From the NCBI RefSeq assembly GCF_000427685.1, contig NZ_KE386573.1, forward strand, positions 2,030,938 to 2,094,937: a DNA stretch of 64,000 nt, read 5' to 3'. This stretch comes from Haloplanus natans DSM 17983 (lineage in GTDB: Archaea; Halobacteriota; Halobacteria; Halobacteriales; Haloferacaceae). The notes under the pieces were generated by a model. It made no database searches. It had not been told where the DNA came from and was given only the letters and a program-made list of their open reading frames with translations. Within the stretch, counting starts at the first letter, position 1, and each line of letters begins with the position of its first letter. This document shows, piece by piece, positions 54,696 to 63,995 of this stretch. Made by a program: the position numbers and the translations under genes.

Positions 54696-56368
54696 TATTT
54701 GTGTATATCGAACGGGAGGCCTTCGACGCCGTCGCGCTGGAACGACTTGATCGCCTCGTTGACCTCGTGGTAGCCGAGGATGTTCTCCTCGATCATGCGC
54801 TCGACAAGGCGGGCGCGGAAGTCGAGGTCGTCGTAGATGTCGCGCGTGTCGGCGTACCCAAGCAGGGTCGCGATCTGTTCTTCGAGGACGTAGGAGTTGT
54901 TCATCCCCTGGAAGACGATTTCGTCCTCCACGGGGTCCCAACTGAACACCTGCCGGGTGACGACGCCGTCCATCTCCTTGGAGTAGCCCTCGATCTCCTG
55001 GACGCTCGTCACCCGGCGGAGCACGTCGTCGCCCTGCTTGACGCGGTTCTGGAACAGCGCCACGTCGGCGTTGTCCATGAACGTCTCGGGGACGTTGATG
55101 GGGTCGCCGGTGAACCGCTGGATCATCGAGACGATGTCGCTGGCGTGGAAGGTGAGCATGACGGGGTGGCCGGTCTGGGCGGCCTGGAACGCCATCCGCC
55201 CCTCCTCGCCACGCACCTCTCCCACGACGATGTAGTCGGGGCGGGAGCGGAGGGCGGCGGCGACGAGGTCGAACATGTCCACGTCGGAGTTCTCCTCCGC
55301 GCCGCCCTCGCGGGTGAGCAACTGCTGCCAGGTGTCGTGGGGCGGGAGCACCTCGGCGGTGTCCTCGGCGGTGTAAATCTTCGAGTCCCGGGGGATGAAG
55401 GACATGATGGAGTTGAGCGTCGTCGTCTTCCCCGAGGCCGTCTCGCCGACGACGAAGACGGTCTGTTCGTTCTCCAGACAGAGCCACAGGTAGGCGACGA
55501 GTTCCGGGGAGAGGGTCCCCCACTTGGTGATCTGGTTGATCGAGAGCGGCGTCTCGTCGCCCTGCCGGATGGTGAGACTCGGCCCCTGCACGCTCACGTC
55601 GTCGGAGTAGATGACGTTCAGACGCGAACCGTCGGGGAGCGTCGAGTCGACGATCGGGTTGGAGTCCGAGACGGGGTCGCCGATGCGCTCGCCCATGCTC
55701 CGGATCCAGGAGTCGAACTGTTCGGGCGTGCCGAAGTCGACGGTGGTCTCGATCAGCCCGTAGGTGCCGTGATCGACGTAACACTGGTGTGGGCCGATGA
55801 CGTGAACGTCCTCGTTGGCGGGGTCGCGCATGACCGGTTCGAGGGGGCCGAGCCCCACGATGTCGCGGTTGAGCCGGTAGCGGATGTTCTCGTAGGTCTG
55901 CTCGCTGACGCGGTAGTTGCCGAGACCGAGGAAATCCAGCAGCTTGTCGATCCAGTACCGGAGGCCGCTCCGGTCGCGGTCGATGGTCGTCGTCTCCTGG
56001 AGGAGTTCCTCGATCCGGTCGTCGTACTCCGACTCCTCTTCGGGGACGGCCTTGCTGACGCTGCGATCGAGGAGTTCGTCGCGGATCTTCGAGAAGAGGC
56101 TCTGTTCGTCGCCCGAGAGCGACGGCTCGATCGCGTAGTATTTCATGTCCTGACCCAGGTCGCCGTAGATGTGACAGTAGATGGGACCGCCGATGGGGTA
56201 GAGGACGTTCGGCCGACTCGTCTCGTAGTCGCTCGTGGGTTCGTCGATGAGCAGGGGGAACTCGCCGGTGATCTGCTTGAACTTCTTGAGGTGATCGCGG
56301 AGGTGGGGCCGGTTGGCCGCGATCCGCTTGAGTTCGTCCGAGGGGGTGGCGGTTCCGAGTTCTGTCAT
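54695..56368 (-). CDS. arlI: Archaellum assembly/rotation ATPase ArlI (FlaI)
   Basis: A 557-residue secretion ATPase. Walker A is VGETASGKTTTLNSI, the Asp box region YTAEDTAEV, Walker B VGEVRGEEGRMAF, and the His box LTFHASD. It powers filament export and rotation. The N-terminal domain (YPIGGPIYCHIYGDLGQDMK, YRVSEQTYENIRYRLNRDIV) is characteristic of the archaellum branch. Its stop overlaps the ATG of arlJ by one base, and its start abuts the arlH stop (1-bp overlap at 56368). Confidence 0.95.
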   Translation of the reverse strand: MTELGTATPSDELKRIAANRPHLRDHLKKFKQITGEFPLLIDEPTSDYETSRPNVLYPIGGPIYCHIYGDLGQDMKYYAIEPSLSGDEQSLFSKIRDELLDRSVSKAVPEEESEYDDRIEELLQETTTIDRDRSGLRYWIDKLLDFLGLGNYRVSEQTYENIRYRLNRDIVGLGPLEPVMRDPANEDVHVIGPHQCYVDHGTYGLIETTVDFGTPEQFDSWIRSMGERIGDPVSDSNPIVDSTLPDGSRLNVIYSDDVSVQGPSLTIRQGDETPLSINQITKWGTLSPELVAYLWLCLENEQTVFVVGETASGKTTTLNSIMSFIPRDSKIYTAEDTAEVLPPHDTWQQLLTREGGAEENSDVDMFDLVAAALRSRPDYIVVGEVRGEEGRMAFQAAQTGHPVMLTFHASDIVSMIQRFTGDPINVPETFMDNADVALFQNRVKQGDDVLRRVTSVQEIEGYSKEMDGVVTRQVFSWDPVEDEIVFQGMNNSYVLEEQIATLLGYADTRDIYDDLDFRARLVERMIEENILGYHEVNEAIKSFQRDGVEGLPFDIHK

Positions 56369-57120
56369 TATGCGACGCTACGACTCTCGATGACGATCCC
56401 CGTCCCCGATCGGACGGAGTAGCCGATCGTGTCTCCGACCTGCTGTCCCATGCCCGCGAACCGCTTGACCGAGATCTGTCGGCGCACGTCGTTGCCGACC
56501 TCGACCATCTCGAGTTCGAGGAAGATGTCGGCGATGGAGCGGAAGGGACCGATCGCCTCCTCGTCGACCGTCGAGGGGTCGACGGTCAGGACGACGACTT
56601 TCCCCTGTGAGATCACGTCGCGGAAGAAGCCGATGATCTCCAGTGCCGCCTGCCGTTCGTCGTTCTGGCGCACCAGCGCCTCGAACTTCGGATCGTTTCG
56701 GAGGATGGCGTCGAACGTATCGATCACGATGACCTCCGAGTTCCACATCACGTCCGCGTTCATCAGACGGGTGAGCAGTTCCTTGCGCTCGCCGTCCCCC
56801 TCCTCCGAGAAGGTGCCGCCGGTGTCGAAGTCGGCGTGGAGAAAGAGGACGTTCTCGTCCAACAGGTGATCGACCATGTCGTACGACAGCGAGTGCATCT
56901 GGTCGATGAACCCGCGGGTGGTCAACTCAGTCGAGAGATACGTCACCGTATGTCCTTCCTCGCAGAAGCCGTACGTGAGCCGCTGGGACATGGCGCTTTT
57001 GCCCGCCCCGTAGTCGCCCTCGGCGAGGACGATGCTGCCGCGGGGAACGCCGCCGCCGAGTTCCTTGTTGAGGCGGTCGTGATCTTCCAGGCCGAGCGAC
57101 AGCAGATCGGAGGTGCTCAT
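56368..57120 (-). CDS. arlH: Archaellum protein ArlH (FlaH), RecA/KaiC-like
   Basis: A 250-residue RecA-fold protein that binds but hardly hydrolyses ATP and sits as a ring under ArlI/ArlJ. The P-loop [14 protein letters not shown] is intact. Walker B strand is [13 protein letters not shown], and [18 protein letters not shown] follows. The end [20 protein letters not shown] is a FlaH signature. Overlaps with both neighbours are 1-4 bp. Confidence 0.95.
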   Translation of the reverse strand: MSTSDLLSLGLEDHDRLNKELGGGVPRGSIVLAEGDYGAGKSAMSQRLTYGFCEEGHTVTYLSTELTTRGFIDQMHSLSYDMVDHLLDENVLFLHADFDTGGTFSEEGDGERKELLTRLMNADVMWNSEVIVIDTFDAILRNDPKFEALVRQNDERQAALEIIGFFRDVISQGKVVVLTVDPSTVDEEAIGPFRSIADIFLELEMVEVGNDVRRQISVKRFAGMGQQVGDTIGYSVRSGTGIVIESRSVA

Positions 57121-57563
57121 GTGCGGAACCTGAACACCTCCTCGTCGCCGTTGACGATCAGCTTCACCCGGTGATCGCCGGCCGAGAGGTCAGCCCCGCC
57201 GATTTCGAGACGGATGACGTTGCTCGGCTGCCACGTCTCGCCGTCGACGACGGTCACCGTGACGTTCGTCCGGTACCGGCCGTCGAGCAGTATCTCGATG
57301 AACCGCGAGTCGGGCGGGATATCGGAGGTTCCCGTGTTCTTCACCAGCAGCGTCACCGTCTTCGAGGAGTTGTTGTAGACGGGGCTGCCGGCGTCGCTGA
57401 TCACCTCGATGTCCGTCCGGACCTCCTCGGAGACTTCGAGGCTCTGGTCGTCGATGCCCTGGCTGAGCCGCGAGATACCCTGGGTGAAGGTGCCGGCGAC
57501 CCCCGCGGCGATGACGAGGCTGGCGATAAAGAGGATGAGGTGGGACGCGGAGACACTCGCCAT
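57117..57563 (-). CDS. arlG: Archaellum stator-associated protein ArlG (FlaG)
   Basis: A 148-residue protein. One N-terminal transmembrane helix ([20 protein letters not shown]) is followed by a beta-sandwich outside the membrane ([37 protein letters not shown]). ArlG and ArlF contact the S-layer and form the stator in Sulfolobus. It follows arlF directly and overlaps arlH by 4 bp. Confidence 0.92.
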   Translation of the reverse strand: MASVSASHLILFIASLVIAAGVAGTFTQGISRLSQGIDDQSLEVSEEVRTDIEVISDAGSPVYNNSSKTVTLLVKNTGTSDIPPDSRFIEILLDGRYRTNVTVTVVDGETWQPSNVIRLEIGGADLSAGDHRVKLIVNGDEEVFRFRT

Positions 57564-58013
57564 TCAGAGCACCTCCGTCGCGGCCACGCCGGGACCGGTG
57601 ACGAGTTTGATCCGGTCGGGCTGGCTCGTGGCCGTCACTTCGAGGTGGAGACGCTCGCCGGGGAGCCACAGGGAGGTCGAGTTGTCGCCGCCGGCCCGGC
57701 GGACGGTGAAGTCGTCGCGATACGCGTTGTCGACCAGGAGGTCGACGGCGTCGACGTCGAGGGTGGTCGTCCCCTCGTTGACGGCCTCGACGGTCAGCGT
57801 GTCGGTGCCGGCGTCGTACGTGGCGTTGGTGAGCGTGAAGGCGGTGTTCTGACGTTCGAGGGCCTCCTCGTTCACCGCGGACTTCGCGTCGGTGACGCGC
57901 TCGAATCCGTTGGCCGAGGCGGTGTACGCCGACGAGAAAGCGAGGAAGATGCCGACGAAGACGATGGCCGCCGACCCGCTGACGCTAAAACCCAAAGGGG
58001 ACACCTCCGCCAC
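57564..58013 (-). CDS. arlF: Archaellum stator protein ArlF (FlaF)
   Basis: A 149-residue protein with one N-terminal helix (SGSAAIVFVGIFLAFSSAYT) and an extracellular beta-sandwich (AFTLTNATYDAGTDTLTVEA, NEGTTTLDVDAVDLLVDNAY). In characterised archaea FlaF binds S-layer glycoproteins. The ATG at 58013 lies inside the arlCE coding end, so the genes overlap by 29 bp in different frames, an arrangement consistent with translational coupling. It has one base between its stop and arlG's ATG. Confidence 0.9.
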   Translation of the reverse strand: MAEVSPLGFSVSGSAAIVFVGIFLAFSSAYTASANGFERVTDAKSAVNEEALERQNTAFTLTNATYDAGTDTLTVEAVNEGTTTLDVDAVDLLVDNAYRDDFTVRRAGGDNSTSLWLPGERLHLEVTATSQPDRIKLVTGPGVAATEVL

Positions 58014-59301
58014 CGCTCCAGCAGTCGAAGACGACCGAATCGGCGGTCGATCCGGTCAGTCGACTGATATACCGCAAACTGGCGACGTGGTGGTCGATGG
58101 AGAGCGTCGACGGGGCGCCGGTCACCTCCCGGTCCGCGTCGAGGTCACCGAAGCCGACGAGGAAATCGCGGAGTTCGTCCGCGGCACCCTCGCCGATCCA
58201 CTGGATACGGCGGTAGTACTCCACCGCCCGGGCCGCATCTTCCACGTCGCCCTCCTCGACGAGATACTCGAGCCACTCCATCACGAGGAGGTCACCGACG
58301 TAGCCCGAGGGCACCGTCTCGAGGTAGGGCTTCGACGTGCCCGACCCCTGCATCACGGTGTTAGCGGCGAACTGCAGGTCACCGGCGCCCGTCTCCTCGG
58401 GCGCGGGGGTCGCCGTGGCGCCGTCGGTAGCCATCGTCTCGGGCGTGGAGTCGGCGTCCGTGGTCGGAGGGTCGTCGGAGGCGACGTCCCCACCGTCGAC
58501 CACGCCGGGGCTCCGGTCGTCACCGTCGTCGGTCGCCTCACCGAAGTCGTCGCCGAGGTCACCGAAGTCGTCACCGTCGTCGGCCAACTCGTCGAAATCG
58601 TCGGCTGCGTCGCCGTTTGTCGCGTCGCCGTCGTCGTCCGCCCAGTCGGCCTCGCCGCTGTTGTACTCGTCTTTCAGTTCCTCGAACGATTTGCCGGAGT
58701 CGTCTGAATCGTCGTCGGCCATAGTATCCTCGGTGGTCGGGTCGTCGTCGTCGATAGCGCCGTCGAAGTCGCCGAAGTCGTCCTCGTCGCCCTCGTCGTC
58801 GAGGAAGTCGTCGTCGAAGAAATCCTCGGCCTCGGCGCCAGCGATGTCGTCGTCCAGATCCTCCGTCTCTTCGTCGTCGTCGTCGTCGAACAGGCCCAGC
58901 GATCCGCCACCGTCGTCGAAGCCGCTGCCACCGGCCTGCACGTCGTCGACGAAGGGGTTGACGCCGCGGGTGACCATCTCGTAGATATCGAGCAGTTTGC
59001 GGACGTTCTCCTCTACGTCCTCGACGGTGTTGCTGATCTCCTCGTTCTCGCTGCGGATGGTACTCACCGTCGAGGAGAGGCTGGCAACCTCGTTTTCCAT
59101 CTCGTCGATCCGGCCTTCCAGTTCGGCCGTCGCGGCACCGCCGTCGTCGCCGTCGTCGAATCCCAGCCCGTCGTCCCCGAAGTCGTCGCCGCCGAAGTCG
59201 TCGAGGTCGTCCTCTTCCTCGAAGAACATGTCGTCGTCGCCGCCGTCGGCATCGCTCTCGTCGTCGTCGTCACTGCCGAGAAACCGCTCTAGGAGCTCCA
59301 T
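57985..59301 (-). CDS. arlCE: Archaellum cytosolic ring protein ArlCE (FlaC-FlaE fusion)
   Basis: A 438-residue fusion. The N-terminal acidic patch is followed by a coiled coil (AATAELEGRIDEMENEVASL) and the FlaC motif (ENVRKLLDIYEMVTRGVNPF). Then comes a very long acidic, low-complexity spacer (about 120-300) and the C-terminal FlaD/E domain (GDLLVMEWLEYLVEEGDVED, YYRRIQWIGEGAADELRDFL). In Haloferax the ArlCE complex connects chemotaxis to the motor with CheF. No separate ArlD gene is in the window. The spacer DNA is a repetitive run of GAC/GAG-like triplets and could be unstable. Confidence 0.92.
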   Translation of the reverse strand: MELLERFLGSDDDDESDADGGDDDMFFEEEDDLDDFGGDDFGDDGLGFDDGDDGGAATAELEGRIDEMENEVASLSSTVSTIRSENEEISNTVEDVEENVRKLLDIYEMVTRGVNPFVDDVQAGGSGFDDGGGSLGLFDDDDDEETEDLDDDIAGAEAEDFFDDDFLDDEGDEDDFGDFDGAIDDDDPTTEDTMADDDSDDSGKSFEELKDEYNSGEADWADDDGDATNGDAADDFDELADDGDDFGDLGDDFGEATDDGDDRSPGVVDGGDVASDDPPTTDADSTPETMATDGATATPAPEETGAGDLQFAANTVMQGSGTSKPYLETVPSGYVGDLLVMEWLEYLVEEGDVEDAARAVEYYRRIQWIGEGAADELRDFLVGFGDLDADREVTGAPSTLSIDHHVASLRYISRLTGSTADSVVFDCWSGGGGVPFGF

Positions 59302-59481
59302 TCGGTTCCTCCCGTCGCCCGACGACTCGTCGAACCCATTCTATCGTGTCCACTATTACCGCGCCGTACTTTAATCGTTGTCCTTCAGTTATCAATTTTG
59401 ATATGCGTATGACGCGGGTCTGCCGTGTGTGTGCTCGCGGCGATACGGCCGCAGTCGAGCGATCGGGCCGATCGGTCGGTC
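59302..59481 (-). promoter_or_regulatory. Upstream region of arlCE (promoter of the arl operon)
   Basis: The 180 bp between cheD and arlCE contain AT-rich DNA on the leftward strand, including TTAAAGT and ATTGATAACTGAAGG-type blocks at 59375-59400. They sit 70-100 nt upstream of arlCE's ATG and are a candidate BoxA/BRE. Confidence 0.35.
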
Positions 59482-60003
59482 TCAGAGCCGACGTTCGTCA
59501 CCGGCGGATTTGATTCGGAGTTCGCCGGTGTCGCCGTAGAACCGGAGCGAGCGGCCGGCGTCGCCACCCACGTCCGTGGCGTCGACGGGGACGCCGAGTC
59601 GGTCGAGCGTCGCCCGTGTCACCGCGACGTTGCGCTCGCCGATGGGTTCGTCCTGACTGTCGAACTCGAACATGGCGCTCCCACCGGCGAGTTTCGCCCG
59701 CACTCGACCGGGGGTCGCCCCCTCGGCGGCCATCGCGGTCAGCAGGGCGTCGATGCCGGTGTCGGCGTACTTGGCGACGTTCGGCGGATCGTCGGGTGCC
59801 GTGGGGAGCATGACGTGGATCAGGCCGGCGACACCCGCCCGTTCGTCGTGGAGCGCGACGCCGAGACAGGAGCCGAGGCCACTCGTGGTCAGCACGGCCC
59901 CGTCGGTCGTGACCGCGAAGTCGGCGATGCCGACCCGCTTTCGGGTACGCGCTGCCGACGAGGAGCGTCGGTCCTCGGTCGGCGTCCCGCCGTACGTCTT
60001 CAT
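59482..60003 (-). CDS. cheD: Chemoreceptor glutamine deamidase CheD
   Basis: A 173-residue CheD. The catalytic motif is GLGSCLGVALHDE (Cys46) with His63 (LIHVMLPTAP), the family's Cys-His pair. It deamidates receptor glutamines and is controlled by CheC. A short acidic/basic N-terminal tail precedes the domain. It follows cheC by one nucleotide on the same strand. Confidence 0.93.
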   Translation of the reverse strand: MKTYGGTPTEDRRSSSAARTRKRVGIADFAVTTDGAVLTTSGLGSCLGVALHDERAGVAGLIHVMLPTAPDDPPNVAKYADTGIDALLTAMAAEGATPGRVRAKLAGGSAMFEFDSQDEPIGERNVAVTRATLDRLGVPVDATDVGGDAGRSLRFYGDTGELRIKSAGDERRL

Positions 60004-60004
60004 G

Positions 60005-61231
60005 TTAGAAGATCGATTCGCGGTTGGCTTCGAGTTGGTCGCTTCGCTCGACCAGCAGGGAGTCGAGGGCCTCCTTGAGTTTCTGTTCGTCGGGGATGGC
60101 GTATATCTCGCAGTTGAACTCGCCTTCCGGCGTGACGACCGTCGAGTCCATGAGGAAGGCGTACTCCTGTGACTGGCCGAGTCGACCCGCGATGGGGCTG
60201 AGAATCGCCGTTCCGAGGTCGTGAACCAGTTGGGGTGGCGTGTGGTCGATGCTCGTCTGCAGGACGTTCGCCCAGCCGTCGATGAACCCGCTGGTCATGA
60301 TGTTGCCCAGTTCCTGAATCGCGCTCTCACCCATGTCGCCGAGTGGCTCGTCGAGCTCCATCGGTACCGTCGCGTCGACGATGGTCCGCGCCGACGGCTC
60401 GTCGAACAGGATGGCGAGATAGCCGCCGGGTGTGCCTTTGAACTCCATCACGGTCCCGAGATACACCTCGTCGCGGGCCGTGTTCGGCACGTCCTCGATG
60501 GGGACGAAACTGAGCCGACTCACGTCCACGTCGGTCTCGATACCCGTCATCGAGGAGACGTTCTCGGCGGCGCGTTCGGCGCCCTGCCGGGTCATCTCGT
60601 CGAAGACGGTCAGTTTGTCCATCGGGATGGCGTTCTCGTGATCGTCGCTCGCTTCCAACATCTCCGCGAAGGCGCCGTACTCCGGCAGCATGTAGATGTA
60701 CGCGTCGACCCGTTCGTCGACGGCCGTCATCTGACTCTCGAAGACGAAGACGTGTTCCTCCTCGGCACGGTCGAGCGCACCGTTCGGCAACACGTCGGTG
60801 CCGTCGCGTTCGACGTACGTCGGGGGCGTCATGTCGACGCTCGTCGCCAAATAGTCGGCCCACCCGTCGACGAATCCACCCATCATGATGTTGCCGATCT
60901 CCTTGACGCCGCTCCGGGCCATCTCGTCGAAGGAGTCCTCGGCGGCGGCGCTCGCACCGGGAACGAGGACGTCGACGATGCTCGCGGCACTCGACCGGTC
61001 GAACGCGAGCGCCGTCTCGCCCGAGAGCCCACCGCCGAGGCCGATCTGCACGCCGACGAACTCCGTCCCACCGAAGACATCCTCCACGTCGCGTTTCGAC
61101 ATCAGCGTGACGTTAGTCACGTCGACGTGCGTCTCGATGCCAGTCATCTGGGTCAGCGACGCCGCGGCGTGTTCCGCCCCCTCCTGTGCGAGGCGGTTGT
61201 ACGTGCCGAGCGACTGGATATCCACCCGCAT
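60005..61231 (-). CDS. cheC: Chemotaxis protein CheC, duplicated-domain form
   Basis: A 408-residue protein composed of two CheC/CheX-like halves. Each half contains a conserved Glu-x-x-Asn helix: VKEIGNIMMGGFVDGWADYL in the first and IQELGNIMTSGFIDGWANVL in the second. CheC dephosphorylates CheY-P and binds CheD. Start MRVDIQSLGTYNRLAQEGAE is at 61231; the N-terminal frame extension to 61357 overlaps cheY and is not family-like. It follows cheY by 2 nt. Confidence 0.93.
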   Translation of the reverse strand: MRVDIQSLGTYNRLAQEGAEHAAASLTQMTGIETHVDVTNVTLMSKRDVEDVFGGTEFVGVQIGLGGGLSGETALAFDRSSAASIVDVLVPGASAAAEDSFDEMARSGVKEIGNIMMGGFVDGWADYLATSVDMTPPTYVERDGTDVLPNGALDRAEEEHVFVFESQMTAVDERVDAYIYMLPEYGAFAEMLEASDDHENAIPMDKLTVFDEMTRQGAERAAENVSSMTGIETDVDVSRLSFVPIEDVPNTARDEVYLGTVMEFKGTPGGYLAILFDEPSARTIVDATVPMELDEPLGDMGESAIQELGNIMTSGFIDGWANVLQTSIDHTPPQLVHDLGTAILSPIAGRLGQSQEYAFLMDSTVVTPEGEFNCEIYAIPDEQKLKEALDSLLVERSDQLEANRESIF

Positions 61232-61233
61232 CG

Positions 61234-61593
61234 TTAGGCCACGACGTCGTCGATGGCTTCGAGCACGTTCGGTTTCTGGAACGGTTTCGTGATGTAGCCG
61301 TCCGCCCCGGCCTTGACGGCGTTTTTCATCTTCTCCTCCTGCCCGACGCTCGTACACATGATGACGTTCGCGTCGGGATCGGACCCCGTGATCTCGCTCG
61401 TCGCTTCGATGCCGTCACGAATCGGCATCACGATGTCCATCATCACCAGATCGGGATCGTGCTCCCGGTAGAGTTCGACGGCCTCGACGCCGTTTTCGGC
61501 TTCACCGACGATCTCGAAGTTCTCTTCGAGGATCTCGCGCAGAAGATTGCGCATGAAGTCCGAGTCGTCGACGAGTAACACTTGCGGTGGCAT
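61234..61593 (-). CDS. cheY: Chemotaxis response regulator CheY
   Basis: A 119-residue single receiver. Asp9/Asp10 (VDDSDFMRN), phosphoacceptor Asp53 (MMDIVMPIRDG), Thr81 (MCTSVGQ) and Lys103 (YITKPFQKPN) are all in place. In archaea CheY-P acts on the archaellum motor through CheF and ArlCE instead of FliM. It is upstream of cheC by 2 nt and forms an operon with it and cheD. Confidence 0.95.
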   Translation of the reverse strand: MPPQVLLVDDSDFMRNLLREILEENFEIVGEAENGVEAVELYREHDPDLVMMDIVMPIRDGIEATSEITGSDPDANVIMCTSVGQEEKMKNAVKAGADGYITKPFQKPNVLEAIDDVVA

Positions 61594-61705
61594 CTGCCCG
61601 AAGGTTCACGACTCGACAAATAAAGACTCGGGCGCGATTCTCAGTGCTGATACGGAAGCAGGCGGGCGGTCTCGCGTGGGACGGTGGAGCGGCGACCTGC
61701 CGGCC

Positions 61706-62299
61706 CTATCGGTCTTCGGACAGCGCGACGGCTTGCTCGTCGGAGACGGCCTCGATGAGGTCGCCGATACTGTCGTCGCGATCGAGATCGTACCGCTTGA
61801 GCAGTCCCGTGAGCGTCCGGACCGGGTACCGAACCGAGACGTTGGCTTCGGCGAGTAGAATGCCGAGTACGTCCTCGACGGGCGTGCCGCCGCCGACGTG
61901 CTGTGCGTACCAGATCAACAGCGATTCGAAGCTGGTGACCACGTCGTTCGAGACGACCTGGTGGCGCCCCACGCCGTCGTCGAATTTGGCCGTGACGTGG
62001 AAGCCGTACTGGGCGTCGCTGGTCCGAAGGTAGTCTTCGAGCCACGCGTTGACATCCACTTCAGTGATCTCCGACCCGCCGTCGGCCTCGGATTCGTCGA
62101 CCGCCGGTTCCGACTCGCGGGCGCGGCGCTCGTCGGCACGGGCCTCGGTCGCCCCGTCGCTGGTCGGCCCGCTCCCGGTCGAGACGACGTAGCGGCCGTC
62201 GTCGAGTTCGTCCACGTTGTCGTGTCTGGTGAGGTCTAACTCCTCCTCGGTGAGCACCTTGCCGCGTTCCGAGACGGAATCGTCTGAATCCGATGGCAT
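61706..62299 (-). CDS. Conserved haloarchaeal protein of the motility cluster (DUF7500-like)
   Basis: A 197-residue protein. An acidic disordered N-terminus with KVLTEEELDLTRHDNVDELD, DGRYVVSTGSGP is followed, after an acidic linker, by a folded C-terminal half (VDVNAWLEDYLRTSDAQYGF, HQVVSNDVVTSFESLLIWYA). I assign it to haloarchaeal DUF7500 by memory of the opening, with doubt. It lies between the archaellin gene and cheY on the same strand. No catalytic motif is visible, and its role in motility is inferred from position. Confidence 0.6.
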   Translation of the reverse strand: MPSDSDDSVSERGKVLTEEELDLTRHDNVDELDDGRYVVSTGSGPTSDGATEARADERRARESEPAVDESEADGGSEITEVDVNAWLEDYLRTSDAQYGFHVTAKFDDGVGRHQVVSNDVVTSFESLLIWYAQHVGGGTPVEDVLGILLAEANVSVRYPVRTLTGLLKRYDLDRDDSIGDLIEAVSDEQAVALSEDR

Positions 62300-62374
62300 A
62301 CACTGGGCAGTGTTACCACTTTCTGGAGTGAAAACATAAAGATTCGGTGCGGCCCGAAGGGGAGCAGGTCGGCC

Positions 62375-63082
62375 TTAGAGTGCGACGGATTCCTCGCCTG
62401 CGAGCGACTGGGGCACCCGGATGCGGATGATGCTCGTCGCGCCGGATTCGGTGTTGACACGGAGCGTGACCGTGTCGCCGGGCTCCAGCGGTTCGTTGAC
62501 GAACGCGCCGTTGGTCGCCATCTCGGTCATGTTGAGCGTGACCACCAGACGGTCCGTGCGGCTGTTCAGGATGAGGCCGCTGTTGCCGTCGGACGCGTTG
62601 AGCGAGGTGTCGTCGTCCTGAAGCGCGCGGGTTCGGTCGTTTGGTCCGGCCGCACCGGTCCGATTGACCACCGATTCGTTGGTGAACGCGAACCGATCGG
62701 TGCCCTCCGGACCGACCAGTTCGAACGTCGTCGCGCTCATGTTGATGTCGCTTGCCCCCGGTGCTTTCTGAACCACCAAGGACACTTCGTTGACCCGCAA
62801 GGAGACGTTAGTATTGTTCCCGTCACTGTACGGAGTGGTCGACGACACGATCGTCTGGTTGAAGGAGTCGTACGCCGACACGTTCCCCGTCTTCGAAACC
62901 GGTTCGAGCCGGTCGGTGACCTGCGCACTGCTCTGTTGACCCGTCTGTTCTGACTGCGTCTGGAGGAAGCCGGCGGTGTTGATGAGGACGCCAGCCGCGA
63001 TCGCCGCGACCAGGACCATCGCGATGAACACGATGAGCGTCCCAATACCGACCTGACCCCTGTCAGTTCGTTCTTCGAACAT
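62375..63082 (-). CDS. arlA: Archaellin (flagellin), filament subunit
   Basis: A 235-residue archaellin. A class III (type IV pilin-like) signal peptide starts [20 protein letters not shown]; the prepilin peptidase ArlK would cut after the Gly in DRG, before QVGIG. The hydrophobic stretch that follows builds the filament core, while the outer domain has several N-glycosylation sequons (NQT, NVS, NMS, NES, NRT, NAS, NMT). Start at 63082 is set by the signal peptide. It is the only archaellin in the window, whereas many haloarchaea have two or more. Confidence 0.94.
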   Translation of the reverse strand: MFEERTDRGQVGIGTLIVFIAMVLVAAIAAGVLINTAGFLQTQSEQTGQQSSAQVTDRLEPVSKTGNVSAYDSFNQTIVSSTTPYSDGNNTNVSLRVNEVSLVVQKAPGASDINMSATTFELVGPEGTDRFAFTNESVVNRTGAAGPNDRTRALQDDDTSLNASDGNSGLILNSRTDRLVVTLNMTEMATNGAFVNEPLEPGDTVTLRVNTESGATSIIRIRVPQSLAGEESVAL

Positions 63083-63146
63083 CGTTTGTTGTGTAACCCG
63101 GGGTCGTGGTGCCCACGGGCTCTGTTCTACCGTTCTCGAAATCACA

Positions 63147-63153
63147 CATAAAG
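63147..63153 (-). promoter_or_regulatory. BoxA candidate of the archaellin gene
   Basis: On the leftward strand, CTTTATG lies about 65-71 nt upstream of the ATG at 63082, giving a predicted leader of roughly 40 nt. Confidence 0.4.
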
Positions 63154-63230
63154 ATACGCTCCCGAATATCACTCGTGAAAACGAGGGTATGAGGCGGTTT
63201 TACAGCCGGAAATACCGAATCGATCGAGTA

Positions 63231-63512
63231 TCAGTCGTAGATGACGAGACTGTAGACGACGAAGATGAAGCCGAGCGACGAGAGGCCACTGTTGACCAGC
63301 AACAGGGAGCGAACGCCCTGGAAGTCGGTGACGAACGCGCTGATTGCAGTCGCGATGGCGGCGGCGGCGATGAGGCCGAAGCCGAGCGAGACGTGGATCA
63401 TCGCCCGTCGGGTTGTCTGGAGGTACGCTCTGATCGCCATGCCGACCATCGTCAATCCGGAGATGACTAGGATGGCCGTCGCGGCGAGATACAGGTATTC
63501 GACGAGGAGCAT
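63231..63512 (-). CDS. Small haloarchaeal membrane protein (DUF7521-like)
   Basis: A 93-residue protein with three predicted membrane helices: YLYLAATAILVISGLTMVGM, HVSLGFGLIAAAAIATAISA and SSLGFIFVVYSLVIYD, separated by short charged loops (RAYLQTTRRA). It begins MLLVEYLYLA. I link it to haloarchaeal DUF7521 by pattern memory. It is divergent from a winged-helix regulator, with about 150 bp between, a pairing that suggests the regulator and membrane protein work together. Confidence 0.7.
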   Translation of the reverse strand: MLLVEYLYLAATAILVISGLTMVGMAIRAYLQTTRRAMIHVSLGFGLIAAAAIATAISAFVTDFQGVRSLLLVNSGLSSLGFIFVVYSLVIYD

Positions 63513-63623
63513 GTGGGTTCGTCAATGAGCTTGCCACACCGAAGTATAAATCTGGTCGTGATATTCTCATCGCTGATACCCCCCGTCGACGGAGCGGCCG
63601 TCTTGCGTGCGTCCGACAGTACG

Positions 63624-63630
63624 TTTTATT
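63624..63630 (+). promoter_or_regulatory. BoxA of the winged-helix regulator gene
   Basis: TTTTATT is centred about 33 nt before ATG 63660, so transcription would start a few bases before the start codon. Confidence 0.45.
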
Positions 63631-63659
63631 GTGTTCCCCCGTATCTAAACTGATAACGA

Positions 63660-63995
63660 ATGGACGGGATCGAGATGTTGCGGGTTCTGGGCAACGAGTA
63701 CAACCCGCAAATACTGAGTTTCGCTCACGAACCGCGTTCGGCCCAGGAACTCAGCGACGAACTCGACGTACCGATCGCGACCTGCTATCGCCGGATCGAG
63801 GAACTGCAGGAAGCGGACTTGCTCGAACACCACGACCGCGTGTTGTCCGACGAGCGACGCCGGGTCAACGTCTATCGCCGAAACATCGAGGAGGTCGTCG
63901 TGAACTTCAGCGAAGGGGACGTCTCGGTGGAGGTCGAGGAGCGCCGGCGGGTCAAAAACCAGATCGACGAGGTCTGGCGGACGCTGTCGGAGTAG
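63660..63995 (+). CDS. Winged helix-turn-helix transcriptional regulator
   Basis: A 111-residue ArsR-like winged HTH: MLRVLGNEYNPQILSFAHEP, SAQELSDELDVPIATCYRRI (recognition helix), ELQEADLLEHHDRVLSDERR with the wing. A C-terminal acidic helix follows (VEVEERRRVKNQIDEVWRTL). No effector-binding domain is present. It is divergent from the small membrane protein at the edge of the motility cluster. Target genes are unknown. Confidence 0.85.
   Translation: MDGIEMLRVLGNEYNPQILSFAHEPRSAQELSDELDVPIATCYRRIEELQEADLLEHHDRVLSDERRRVNVYRRNIEEVVVNFSEGDVSVEVEERRRVKNQIDEVWRTLSE

Noticed and set aside
52950-55784. 944-residue version of the arlJ frame
   Set aside because: The part above 54695 is an Arg-rich alternate frame inside arlI. 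The ArlJ start is at the arlI stop.
54701-56422. 573-residue plus-strand open frame opposite arlI
   Set aside because: It covers the arlI gene in antisense with Val/Asp/Arg-rich shadow composition. The minus strand has all secretion-ATPase motifs.
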